From Streptomyces bambusae (GTDB taxonomy: Bacteria; Actinomycetota; Actinomycetes; Streptomycetales; Streptomycetaceae): a DNA stretch of 64,000 nucleotides. The DNA is taken from assembly GCF_020532645.1 (NCBI RefSeq), contig NZ_JAJAUZ010000005.1:1-64000 (forward strand). Reading direction: 5' to 3'. The notes beneath the pieces were generated by a model, which was given only the letters and a program-made list of their open reading frames with translations, was not told where the DNA came from and did not search any database. The position numbers and the translations under genes were made by a program. Of the stretch, positions 31,535 to 39,028 are shown piece by piece. Numbering within the stretch: the stretch's first letter is position 1; each line of letters begins with the position of its first letter.

Positions 31535-32727
31535 CGGGCCAGGTCCTTCCAGGGCAGGTCCTTGTCGTCGCGCGGCTCGGCGGGCAGGCCGAGGACTCGT
31601 TCGGCGACGATGTTCAGGAGGATCTCGCTGGTGCCGCCCTCGATGGAGTTGCCCTTGGAGCGCAGGTAGCGGTAGCCGGCGTCGCGTCCGGTGAAGTCGA
31701 CGAGTTCGGGGCGGCGCATGGTCCAGTCGTCGTACAGGAGGCCCTCCTCGCCGAGGAGTTCCACTTCGAGGCCGCTGATCTCCTGGTTGAGGCGGGCGAA
31801 GGTGAGCTTCATGCCGGAGCCTTCGGGGCCGGGGCGGCCTGCGGCGAGCTGCTGGCGGAGCCGTTCGCCGGTGAGGCGGGCGACTTCGGCCTCGACCCAC
31901 AGCTCCAGGAGCCGCTGGTGCAGGGCGTGGGTGCGCAGGGCGGGGCGGTCCCGCCAGACGGCGGCGAGCGGGGCGATCATGCCGCCTTCGCGCGGGAGCC
32001 GCATGCCGCCGATGGAGACGCGTTCGTTCATGAGGGTGGTGCGGGCGACCTCCCAGCCCTGGCCGACGGCGCCGAGGCGGTGCCGGTCGGGGATGCGGAC
32101 GCCGGTCAGGAAGACCTCGTTGAACTCGGCCTCGCCGGTGATCTGGCGCAGCGACCGGACCTCGACGCCGGGGTCGGTCATGTCGCAGAGGAAGTAGGTG
32201 ATGCCCTGGTGTTTGGGCAAGGCGGGGTCGGTGCGGGCGACGAGGATGGCCCAGCGGGCGAGGTGGGCACTGGAGGTCCACACCTTCTGGCCGTCGACGA
32301 TCCAGTCGCCGGTGTCCTCGTCGCGGACCGCTCGGGTGGCGAGGGCGGCGAGGTCGGAGCCGGCGCCGGGCTCGCTGAACAGCTGGCACCAGACTTCCTC
32401 GCCGGTCCACAGGGGGCGCAGGAAGCGCTGCTTCTGCTCCTCGGTGCCGTAGGCGAGGATCGTGGGGGCTGCCATGCCGAGGCCGATGCCGATGCGGCGG
32501 GGGTCGTTGTCGGGGGCGCCGGCGGCGCCGAGGACGCCGTCGACTTCGGTCTGGAGGGTGCGGGGGGCGCCGAGGCCGCCGAGGCCTTCGGGGAAGTGCA
32601 CCCAGGCGAGGCCGGCGTCGAAGCGGGCGCGCAGGAACGCGGTGCGTCCGGTGCGGGCGGGCGGGTGTGCGGCGAGGAACTCCTCGGTGCGGCGGCGCAG
32701 GGCGGCGGCGTCGGGGGCGGCGCTCAT
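31531..32727 (-). CDS. Acyl-CoA dehydrogenase (second gene of the operon)
   Basis: The ATG overlaps the stop of the quinone-reductase gene (ATGA). The 398-residue protein is a canonical ACAD: CQLFSEPGAGSDLAALATRA and VDGQKVWTSSAHLARWAILVART (flavin/substrate site), ERVSIGGM and a C-terminal SKGNSIEGGTSEILLNIVAERVLGLP. The last element, with IEGGTSEI, is typical of large-substrate actinobacterial ACADs. With the following gene it may form a heteromeric dehydrogenase; both are co-translated. Confidence 0.92.
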   Translation of the reverse strand: MSAAPDAAALRRRTEEFLAAHPPARTGRTAFLRARFDAGLAWVHFPEGLGGLGAPRTLQTEVDGVLGAAGAPDNDPRRIGIGLGMAAPTILAYGTEEQKQRFLRPLWTGEEVWCQLFSEPGAGSDLAALATRAVRDEDTGDWIVDGQKVWTSSAHLARWAILVARTDPALPKHQGITYFLCDMTDPGVEVRSLRQITGEAEFNEVFLTGVRIPDRHRLGAVGQGWEVARTTLMNERVSIGGMRLPREGGMIAPLAAVWRDRPALRTHALHQRLLELWVEAEVARLTGERLRQQLAAGRPGPEGSGMKLTFARLNQEISGLEVELLGEEGLLYDDWTMRRPELVDFTGRDAGYRYLRSKGNSIEGGTSEILLNIVAERVLGLPAEPRDDKDLPWKDLAR

Positions 32728-33692
32728 CGGGCGGCCTGCTGCGGGAGGACGGCGATGCGGCCGGTGGTGGTGCCGTCGGCGAGGCGCTGGACGGCGTCGG
32801 AGGCTGCGGCGAGCGGGACGCGTTCGCTGACGAGGGGGCGGATGGCGCCGGTGGCGGCGAGCCGGGTGAGTTCGTCGTGGCAGGTGCGGACGGCGGCCGG
32901 GTCGTGGGTGGCGTAGAGGCCCCAGTGGAGGCCGACGATGGCGTAGTTCTTGATCAGGGCGTGGTTGAGGGCCGGGGTGGGGACGGTGCCGCCGGCGAAG
33001 CCGACGACGAGGATGCGGCCTTCGAAGGCGATGCACTTGGCGGAGGCGGCGTAGGCGTCGCCGCCGACCGGGTCGTAGACCACGTCGGCGCCGCGGCCGC
33101 CGGTGAACTCCTTGACGCGGGCGGCGATGTCCTCGGTGGTGCGGTCGATGACGAGGTCGCAGCCGAGTTGTTCGGCGACCCGGGTCTTGTCCTTGCCGCC
33201 GGCGACGCCGATGACGGTGGCGCCGGCGGCCTTGCCGAGCTGGACGGCGGCGCTGCCGACGCCGCCGGCCGCCGCGTGCACGAGGAGGGTTTCGCCGGGC
33301 TGCAGCCGGGCCCGGCGGTGCAGGCCGAACCAGCCGGTCTGGTAGCCGATGTGGAGGGCGGCGGCCTCGGCGTCGTCGAGGGAGTCGGGGGCGGGCAGCA
33401 GGGCGGCCGCGTCGGCGGTGGCGTATTCGGCGAAACCGCCGTGCGGCAGGCGGGGGTTGGCGATGACCCGGCGGCCGTCCTCGGTCTCGCCGCAGATCTC
33501 GACGCCGGGGGTGAACGGGAGCTCGGGCCGGATCTGGTACGTCCCTCGGACGAGGAGGGCGTCGGGGAAGTTGACGTTGGCGGCGAGGACCCTGAGCCGG
33601 ACCTCGCCGGGTCCGGGGTCGGGCGCCGGTACCGTGTCGAGGCGCATCGCCGCGCGGGGTTCGCCGTGGGTGTGTACTCGCCAAGCCTGCAT
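32724..33692 (-). CDS. Zinc-free NADPH:quinone oxidoreductase (MDR family), first gene of operon
   Basis: The ATG at 33692 follows GGAGG by 6 nt; 322 residues. It has the GroES-like half (GEVRLRVLAANVNFPDALLVRGTY) and a Rossmann site HAAAGGVGSAAVQLGKAAGA, with VIGVAGGKDKTRVAEQLG and an ending GRIAVLPQQ. The VNFPD motif is shared by quinone reductases and some acrylyl/enoyl reductases. Co-translation with two acyl-CoA dehydrogenases suggests that it acts in acyl-CoA breakdown. A TetR-like palindrome lies 45 nt upstream. Confidence 0.88.
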   Translation of the reverse strand: MQAWRVHTHGEPRAAMRLDTVPAPDPGPGEVRLRVLAANVNFPDALLVRGTYQIRPELPFTPGVEICGETEDGRRVIANPRLPHGGFAEYATADAAALLPAPDSLDDAEAAALHIGYQTGWFGLHRRARLQPGETLLVHAAAGGVGSAAVQLGKAAGATVIGVAGGKDKTRVAEQLGCDLVIDRTTEDIAARVKEFTGGRGADVVYDPVGGDAYAASAKCIAFEGRILVVGFAGGTVPTPALNHALIKNYAIVGLHWGLYATHDPAAVRTCHDELTRLAATGAIRPLVSERVPLAAASDAVQRLADGTTTGRIAVLPQQAAR

Positions 33693-33736
33693 CCGGGGCC
33701 TCCAGCCGCCGTCGAGGGACCGCACTCGGCGGCATA

Positions 33737-33752
33737 CTAAGCGGTCGCTTGG
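33737..33752 (-). promoter_or_regulatory. Candidate TetR-type operator before the acyl-CoA dehydrogenase operon
   Basis: CTAAGCG-GT-CGCTTGG is a near-perfect 16-bp palindrome (AAGCG...CGCTT core). AAGC/GCTT palindromes are typical operators of TetR-type regulators of acyl-CoA catabolism in actinobacteria. No regulator gene is adjacent. Confidence 0.55.
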
Positions 33753-33819
33753 CCTCAGGGGAACAGGGGGTGTCCCTCGCGGGGGCGATACCGCGCCGGA
33801 TCCGGCCGGAAAGCGGTTG

Positions 33820-34065
33820 ATGATGTTCCGCCCCGTTCTGCCCGGACACAGGGCACCATGTTCGACGCACACCGTTGTGCAACATCCGTACTGGCCGGGC
33901 TCCGGCCCGATGCTCGGCCTGCCGCGGCCGGCCGCGACCGGCGCCTCGGGCGCCGAGGCGGTCTCCGACAGCGACCGCGTCGGCGGCTACGCGGTGAACG
34001 CCAAGGGTGTCCGCAAGGCCGTGGTGTGGACCTGCGCGAGCAAGCAGGCGTACCTGCCGGGCTGA
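33820..34065 (+). CDS. Doubtful small open reading frame or gene remnant
   Basis: Two ATGs in a row (33820, 33823) with GGAAAG upstream open 81 codons. The second half (residues about 45-81, ending in GVRKAVVWTCASKQAYLPG) has strong coding-type GC3, the first half does not. This could be a small protein, or the 3' remnant of a larger gene whose start was lost. It lies in the 426-nt gap between the quinone reductase and SDR genes. I do not recognise it. Confidence 0.35.
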   Translation: MMFRPVLPGHRAPCSTHTVVQHPYWPGSGPMLGLPRPAATGASGAEAVSDSDRVGGYAVNAKGVRKAVVWTCASKQAYLPG

Positions 34066-34118
34066 TGCGGGCCGGCGCGACCATGGCCTTCTGGGCCGGT
34101 GCGCGCTATCGATGGCGC

Positions 34119-35045
34119 ATGACCGAGCCTCCGCAGAGCCAGCACCGCGCCGCGTCCGGCCCGCCCGGACTGCCCGCACCGCCGCCGCCCGGCACCAGCG
34201 CCCTGCCCTCCGGTACGTACGAGGGGCGGGTGGTGCTGGTGACGGGCGGCGGTTCCGGGCTGGGCAAGGCCATCGCGGCGGAGTTCGCCCGGCTGGGCGC
34301 CGATCTGGTGATCGCCGGGCGGACGGCCGGCCGGCTGGACGCGGCCCGGGCCGAGCTGGCGGCGATCGGCGGCGGGCGGGTGGCGGCCGCCGTGTGCGAC
34401 GTCCGGGACCCGGAGCGGGTGGCGGCGGTGTTCGACGCCGCCGAGGCGGCCTGCGGGCTGCCGGACGTGCTGGTGAACAGTGCGGCCGCCAACTTCCCCT
34501 GCCCGGCCGAGGACCTGTCCCCGAACGCCTGGCGGGCGGTCGTCGACATCACCCTGACCGGCACCTGGTTCGCCACCCGCGAGTTCGGCCGCCGCCACCT
34601 CGCCGCGGGCACCCCCGGCTCGGTCCTCAACGTGGGCGCCTCGTACGCCTGGACGGGCGGGCCGGGGTTCGCGCCGAGCGCGGCCGCCAAGGCGGGGGTG
34701 AAGAACCTGGTGGAGACCCTCGCCGTCGAGTGGGGCCCGTACGGGATCCAGGTGAACGGGCTGGTCCCGGGCCTGTTCCCGCACGCCGACCTGCCCGCGG
34801 GGATCCGGGCGGGCCTGGCGGCGGCCGGGCCGGATCCGGCCGGCGCCCGGCAGCCCGCGCTGCGGGTGGGCCTTCCGCGGGAGCTCGGCTGGGCGGCCAC
34901 CTTCCTGGCCTCGCCGTACGCGCGGTTCATCACGGGGCACACGCTGGTGGTGGACGGGGCGAACTGGCAGCGGCGGGCGGTGGTGGCGCCGGCTGCCGTC
35001 CCGGTGCGCGAGCAGCTGGGGCGGGGGCCGTTCGCGGGCCCGTGA
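34119..35045 (+). CDS. SDR-family reductase, 2,4-dienoyl-CoA-reductase-like
   Basis: From ATG 34119 there are 308 residues with a disordered Pro-rich N-terminus. The Rossmann site is VLVTGGGSGLGKAIAAEFAR, followed by AGRT for the NADP phosphate. At the usual YxxxK site the sequence is FAPSAAAKAGVKNLVE, with Ser instead of Tyr; the same change marks mitochondrial-type 2,4-dienoyl-CoA reductases, and AVEWGPYGIQVN also fits. It may reduce 2,4-dienoyl-CoA from unsaturated fatty acids with NADPH. It converges on an enoyl-CoA hydratase gene, 6 nt away. No clear ribosome binding site. Confidence 0.78.
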   Translation: MTEPPQSQHRAASGPPGLPAPPPPGTSALPSGTYEGRVVLVTGGGSGLGKAIAAEFARLGADLVIAGRTAGRLDAARAELAAIGGGRVAAAVCDVRDPERVAAVFDAAEAACGLPDVLVNSAAANFPCPAEDLSPNAWRAVVDITLTGTWFATREFGRRHLAAGTPGSVLNVGASYAWTGGPGFAPSAAAKAGVKNLVETLAVEWGPYGIQVNGLVPGLFPHADLPAGIRAGLAAAGPDPAGARQPALRVGLPRELGWAATFLASPYARFITGHTLVVDGANWQRRAVVAPAAVPVREQLGRGPFAGP

Positions 35046-35051
35046 GGGCGG

Positions 35052-35897
35052 TCAGCGGCCGCCGAACTCCGGGGGCCGGCGGGCCGCCTGGGCCCGGTAG
35101 CCTTCGGCGCAGTCCTCCGAGGTGAGGGTGAGCGCGGCGGTCATCGCGGTGCGTTCCAGCGCGGCCGCCAGCCGGTCGTCGGCGAAGGCGTCGACGGAGC
35201 GTTTGATGCCCTGCACGGCGAGCGGCGCGTTGGCGGCGATCTCCGCGGCGACCGTGCGGGCCTCGCCGTCGAGCGCGGCGGGCGGGACCAGCAGCTGGAC
35301 GAGGCCCAGCCGGTGGGCGGTGGCCGCGTCGATGCGGCGGCCGGTGAGGGCGAGGAACTTCGCCCAGCCCGCGCCCGCCTCCCGGGCGATCCGCAGGTCG
35401 CCGCCGGCGTCCACGGCGACGCCCAGCCGGGCTTCGGGGAGGGCGAACACGGCGTCCTCGGCGGCCACCCGGACATCGGCCATCAGGGCGAGCTCGAAGC
35501 CGAAGCCCAGGCAGTAGCCCTGGACGGCGGCGACGACGGGCTGCGGGAGCCGGGCGAGGACGGCGAACCGCTCGTGCGCCCAGCGGACGCCCTCGTAGTA
35601 GTTGCGGGTGCGGGCGGCCGGGGAGTCGCCGGTGATGCCGCCGCCGGGCGCGGTGACGTCGATGCCGGCGCAGAACGCCCGGCCCTCGGCACGCAGCAGG
35701 ACCACGCGGACCGCCGGGTCGAACCGGATCCGGTCGGCGAGCAGGCCGAGTTGCCGGGTGGACTCCCAGCTCCAGCCGTTGAGGGTGGCCGGGCGGCAGA
35801 GGGTGAGGACGGCGATGCCGTCGTCGCCGACGTCGAGGCGGATCCGCTCCTCGCCCTCCGCGATGTCCGTGCCGATGGTGTCGATCACCGCACCCAC
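35052..35897 (-). CDS. Enoyl-CoA hydratase/isomerase-family protein
   Basis: The 281-residue crotonase-fold protein has the CoA-binding and oxyanion elements GRAFCAGIDV and AAVQGYCLGFGFELALMAD. The catalytic Glu region is FALPEARLGVAVDAGG, with one of the two usual Glu residues of hydratases, so isomerase or another crotonase activity is possible. It acts on acyl-CoA. The GTG at 35897 is only 3 nt from AGGAG; the GTG at 35888, three codons later, has better spacing and may be the real start. A perfect palindrome lies at 35904-35918. Confidence 0.85.
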   Translation of the reverse strand: MGAVIDTIGTDIAEGEERIRLDVGDDGIAVLTLCRPATLNGWSWESTRQLGLLADRIRFDPAVRVVLLRAEGRAFCAGIDVTAPGGGITGDSPAARTRNYYEGVRWAHERFAVLARLPQPVVAAVQGYCLGFGFELALMADVRVAAEDAVFALPEARLGVAVDAGGDLRIAREAGAGWAKFLALTGRRIDAATAHRLGLVQLLVPPAALDGEARTVAAEIAANAPLAVQGIKRSVDAFADDRLAAALERTAMTAALTLTSEDCAEGYRAQAARRPPEFGGR

Positions 35898-35903
35898 CCC
35901 CTC

Positions 35904-35918
35904 CTGACGATTCGTCAG
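35904..35918 (-). promoter_or_regulatory. Perfect 15-bp palindrome before the enoyl-CoA hydratase gene
   Basis: CTGACGA-T-TCGTCAG, 7 bp on each side of one central base, lies across the ribosome binding site region of the enoyl-CoA hydratase gene. The form is that of a TetR-family operator, so the gene is probably repressed in the absence of an acyl-CoA type ligand. Confidence 0.6.
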
Positions 35919-35933
35919 AATAGGGGGGCCGGG

Positions 35934-36674
35934 TCAGCGGGGGAAGAGTTCGAAGGGGACGGCGGGCCGGCCGCCGAACCGGGCCGCGGTGCGGTCGGCG
36001 ACGCCCGTGAGGAAGGTGCGGCAGTACGCCTCGGGGTCCTCGTCGGTGAGCGCCTCGATGTAGGCGCGGTGCGCCAGCAGCGACTGCACGGAGCGCTCCA
36101 GGCCGGCGGTGGCGTCGGCGGCGTGGGTGGGGGTCGGGGAGTTGGCGACGGCCACCCAGCGGACCCCGTCCCAGGGCTCCAGGCCCTGCTCGCGGAGTTC
36201 GGGGAAGATCCAGCGGTTGCCGGCGTCGGCGGCCGCGTCGAGGACGGCCCGGCCCACGGCGCGGTGGTCGGGGGTGTTCCATCCCTGTCCGGGGCCGGGG
36301 CCCCAGGTGTCGCGGTGGTTGAGGGTGACGACGAGTTCGGGCCGGTGGCGGCGGATCGCGGCGGCGATGTCGCGGCGCAGGGCGGTGCCGTACTCGATGA
36401 TGCCGTCGCGGTGGTCGAGGAACTCGACCGCGTGCACGCCGACCACCGCCGCGCTCGCCCGCTGCTCGGCCTCGCGGAGCGGGGCGCAGGCGTCGGGGTC
36501 CAGGGTGTCGATGCCGGCCTCGCCGCGGGTGGCGAGCAGGTAGGCGATCTCGCGGCCGCCGTCGGTCCAGTCGGCGATGGCGGCGGCGCAGCCGTATTCG
36601 AGGTCGTCGGGGTGGGCGACGACGGCGAGGGCGCGCTGCCAGTCGGTGGGCATGGGTTCCAGCTGGTCGGTCAT
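35934..36674 (-). CDS. PIG-L-family (LmbE-like) deacetylase
   Basis: The 246-residue protein has the zinc motif AHPDDLEYG (about residues 21-29) and the second ligand set in NTPDHRAVG, typical of LmbE/PIG-L enzymes that remove acetyl groups from GlcNAc-linked substrates. In actinomycetes the family includes MshB and Mca of mycothiol metabolism. This protein is shorter and cannot be given that role by sequence, but its neighbours fit thiol or detoxification chemistry. It is divergent from the MBL gene across a 118-nt gap with two palindromes. Confidence 0.85.
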   Translation of the reverse strand: MTDQLEPMPTDWQRALAVVAHPDDLEYGCAAAIADWTDGGREIAYLLATRGEAGIDTLDPDACAPLREAEQRASAAVVGVHAVEFLDHRDGIIEYGTALRRDIAAAIRRHRPELVVTLNHRDTWGPGPGQGWNTPDHRAVGRAVLDAAADAGNRWIFPELREQGLEPWDGVRWVAVANSPTPTHAADATAGLERSVQSLLAHRAYIEALTDEDPEAYCRTFLTGVADRTAARFGGRPAVPFELFPR

Positions 36675-36692
36675 GATCGCACCCTAGGTCAT

Positions 36693-36732
36693 GCCTGCCC
36701 ATGGGCAGGCGAACTGTCCGCTCAGCGGGCAG
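36693..36732. promoter_or_regulatory. Two palindromes in the PIG-L/MBL divergent promoter region
   Basis: GCCTGCCCATGGGCAGGC (36693-36710) is a perfect 18-bp palindrome. CTGTCCGCT-C-AGCGGGCAG (36714-36732) has 8 of 9 pairs. They lie 3 nt apart, between the two divergent start codons, and share TGCCC/TGTCC half-sites. Confidence 0.6.
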
Positions 36733-36792
36733 ACTTGACGGCGGCGTGCGGCCGGCCGGGGCGGACCCGGCCGGAGGAAGGGGGGAGCCGGG

Positions 36793-37587
36793 ATGGCCGT
36801 GGATCTTGAGGTGGTCGCCCTGGTGGATGCCGCGGGGACGTTTCCCGAGCCGGCCCGGCAGGCGTTCCCGAACGCCTCGGAGGCCGACTGGGAGCGGGCC
36901 GCCGCGGCCGATCCGGGGGCGTTCGGGCCGGCGGACGGCTGGCGGCTGGACTTCCGGTGCTTCGCCGTGCGGCGGCCCGGCGGCCGGGTGGTCCTGGTCG
37001 ATGCGGGGGTCGGCGGGCCGGGCAGTCCGGCCGCGGACTGGGCACCGGTCCCCGGGCGGCTCCCGCAGGCGCTCCGGGAGGCGGGGATCGCCGCCGCCGA
37101 CGTGGAAGCGGTGGTGCTGACGCACCTGCACAACGACCACACCGGCTGGGCGGTCGGGCCGGACGGCGCACCGTTCTTCCCTGGGGCGCGGTACGTCGTC
37201 CAGCGCGCGGAGACGGCGGCGCTGGCCGCGGAGGCGGCCGTGCAGGAGCACGTCGTACGGCCGCTGCGGCGGGCCGGGGTGCTCCAGGAGGTGGCCGGCC
37301 GGCACCGGCTGTGCCCGGGAGTGGAGCTGCTGCCCACCCCGGGCCACACGGCCGGGCACCAGTCGGTGCTGGTCACCGCTGCCGGGCAGGAGACGCTGCT
37401 GACCGGTGACGTGCTGGTGCACGCCGTGCAGTGGGTCAACCCGGCCGTGCGCTACCTCTACGAGGACGATCCGGAGCGGGCCCGGGAGACCCGCGAGGCA
37501 CTGCTGGCGCGGGCCGCGGCGCGCGGGCAGGTGCTGGGCACACCGCACCTGACCCGCGCGTTCGTCCGCGCGTTCGTCCGCCCGTAG
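36793..37587 (+). CDS. MBL-fold metallo-hydrolase
   Basis: The 264-residue protein has the di-zinc motif THLHNDHTGW (about residues 111-120), a later ligand region LLPTPGHTAGHQSV, and LLTGDVLVHA. It belongs to the glyoxalase II/lactonase branch of the beta-lactamase fold. Hydrolysis of a thioester or lactone is likely; beside the mycothiol-dependent dehydrogenase, an S-formylmycothiol-type substrate is a possibility. GGGGGAG lies 6 nt before the ATG. Shares its promoter region with the PIG-L gene. Confidence 0.86.
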   Translation: MAVDLEVVALVDAAGTFPEPARQAFPNASEADWERAAAADPGAFGPADGWRLDFRCFAVRRPGGRVVLVDAGVGGPGSPAADWAPVPGRLPQALREAGIAAADVEAVVLTHLHNDHTGWAVGPDGAPFFPGARYVVQRAETAALAAEAAVQEHVVRPLRRAGVLQEVAGRHRLCPGVELLPTPGHTAGHQSVLVTAAGQETLLTGDVLVHAVQWVNPAVRYLYEDDPERARETREALLARAAARGQVLGTPHLTRAFVRAFVRP

Positions 37588-37606
37588 GGGCAGCCGCCGG
37601 CTCGCG

Positions 37607-38911
37607 TCAGAGTTCGTCGTGGACGAGCGCGAGGAGGCGGTCGAGGACGCGGGGGCCGCCGGCGCGGACGCCGTCGTGCTCGAACTCGTCGGTGACCCAG
37701 GTGCGCAGGCCGCGGACGGCCCGGGCGGTCTCCAGGGAGTGCGCGGTGTCCACGTACATGTCGTCGTGGTACACGGCCGCGGCGACCGGCACCTCGTTGG
37801 CGCCGAGCCGGGCCGGGTCGTACAGCGGCTGCCAGCCGGTGCGCTCGGCGAGGAGGTGGGCGGTCTCGCGGAGCGGGGCGAGCGCGGGGTCGGTCTCGAA
37901 GTGCCAGGGGTGGATGGTCTCGCCGCCGAAGAGCACCGGGTCGTCGCCGGCGAGGGCCTTGGCGGCGTCGAAGCCGGGGAACTCGGCACGGACCCGTTCC
38001 GCGGCCCAGCCGGTGGGGCGGGCCGGGTCCTGGGCGTAGATGGCCTCGTGCAGGACGGCGTAGAGCGGGTTGGCGGCGAACGACAGCTGCGCCTGGACGG
38101 CTTCCAGGAAGGCGTCGGAGAGTTCGGTGCCGGCCGGGGTGCGGACGAAGGCGTTCTCCAGCAGGTAGTGCAGGTGGTGGCTGCCGTCGCCGGAGCCGAG
38201 CAGCATGCCGAGGGACTGGAAGGCCTCGGGGGTGAGCCGGTGGCCGTTGCCGAGGACGGCGGGCCGTTCGGCGAGGTGGGCGGCGATCCGGCGGGCCCGC
38301 TCGACGTCCATGGGGTACCGGCGGTAGTGGGCTTGGTTCTTGCGGGCGATGCGCGGGTACGCGGCCCGGTAGACCTCGTCGGCGGTGGCGTGCAGCGAGG
38401 GCAGGCCGCCGGTGATCAGGGCGGCGCTCAGGCCCTCGGGGGCCGTGGAGAGGTAGTGGGTGGTGCAGAACCCGCCGAAGCTCTGGCCGAGCACGGTCCA
38501 CGGCGCGCCGCCGGTGAGGGTCTTCCGGATGCTCTCGCAGTCGCGGACGATCGCGTCGGCGCGGAAGTGTGCGAGGTAGCCGGCCTGTTCGGCGGGGGTG
38601 CCGCGGAGCGGGAGGGTCTGCCGGTTCGCCGGAGTGGAGCGGCCGGTGCCGCGCTGGTCGAGCAGCAGGACGCGGTGGTCGCGGACGGCGCGGCCCAGCC
38701 AGGCCTGGCCGCCGACGAAGCGGCGGGCGGCGCAGCCGGGGCCGCCCTCCAGGTACACCAGCCAGGGCAGGCCCGACGGGTCCTTGCCGGCGGCCACCAC
38801 CTCGCGGGCGTACAGCTCGATCTGCTCCCCGGCCGGGTTCCGGTGGTCCAGGGGGACGGTGAAGTGGTGGTCGGTGAGGACGACTCCGGGCTGGCGGTAG
38901 CTGCTCGTCAC
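37607..38911 (-). CDS. Peptidase S33/proline-iminopeptidase-like alpha/beta-hydrolase
   Basis: The GTG at 38911 follows AGGGG; 434 residues, the size of the longer S33 peptidases. It has YLEGGPG (equivalent to HGGPG at the oxyanion hole), LLLDQRGTGRST, the nucleophile in GQSFGGFCT and a late His region. Such enzymes remove N-terminal proline or hydrolyse other amides and esters in the cytosol. It converges on the MBL gene, 19 nt away, and lies 117 nt downstream of the mycothiol dehydrogenase gene on the same strand, but a strong terminator separates the two. Confidence 0.87.
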   Translation of the reverse strand: MTSSYRQPGVVLTDHHFTVPLDHRNPAGEQIELYAREVVAAGKDPSGLPWLVYLEGGPGCAARRFVGGQAWLGRAVRDHRVLLLDQRGTGRSTPANRQTLPLRGTPAEQAGYLAHFRADAIVRDCESIRKTLTGGAPWTVLGQSFGGFCTTHYLSTAPEGLSAALITGGLPSLHATADEVYRAAYPRIARKNQAHYRRYPMDVERARRIAAHLAERPAVLGNGHRLTPEAFQSLGMLLGSGDGSHHLHYLLENAFVRTPAGTELSDAFLEAVQAQLSFAANPLYAVLHEAIYAQDPARPTGWAAERVRAEFPGFDAAKALAGDDPVLFGGETIHPWHFETDPALAPLRETAHLLAERTGWQPLYDPARLGANEVPVAAAVYHDDMYVDTAHSLETARAVRGLRTWVTDEFEHDGVRAGGPRVLDRLLALVHDEL

Positions 38912-38992
38912 GGGTGTTTCCCCTGAGGTGTCGGCGGTGCGGCGGTGGCACGAGTGTATGCAGCACCGGCCGAGCCCCCGCGGGGGCCGTGT

Positions 38993-39023
38993 CCCGGCGC
39001 GGAGCGGGAGGCTCCGCGCCGGG
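38993..39023 (-). terminator. Terminator of the mycothiol dehydrogenase gene
   Basis: A perfect 13-bp stem CCCGGCGCGGAGC with its complement and loop GGGAG, 5 nt after the stop codon. A second palindrome GCCCCCGCGGGGGC lies at 38974-38987. Confidence 0.85.
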
Positions 39024-39028
39024 GCGGG

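Noticed and set aside
36793-37587. Metallo-beta-lactamase resistance gene
   Set aside because: The motifs fit glyoxalase II/lactonase-type MBL hydrolases; there is no signal peptide and nothing specific for beta-lactam hydrolysis.
34930-37989. A 1019-codon minus-strand open frame
   Set aside because: It crosses several well-supported genes on both strands and its translation is low-complexity Arg/Pro/Ala; no motif or ribosome binding site supports it.
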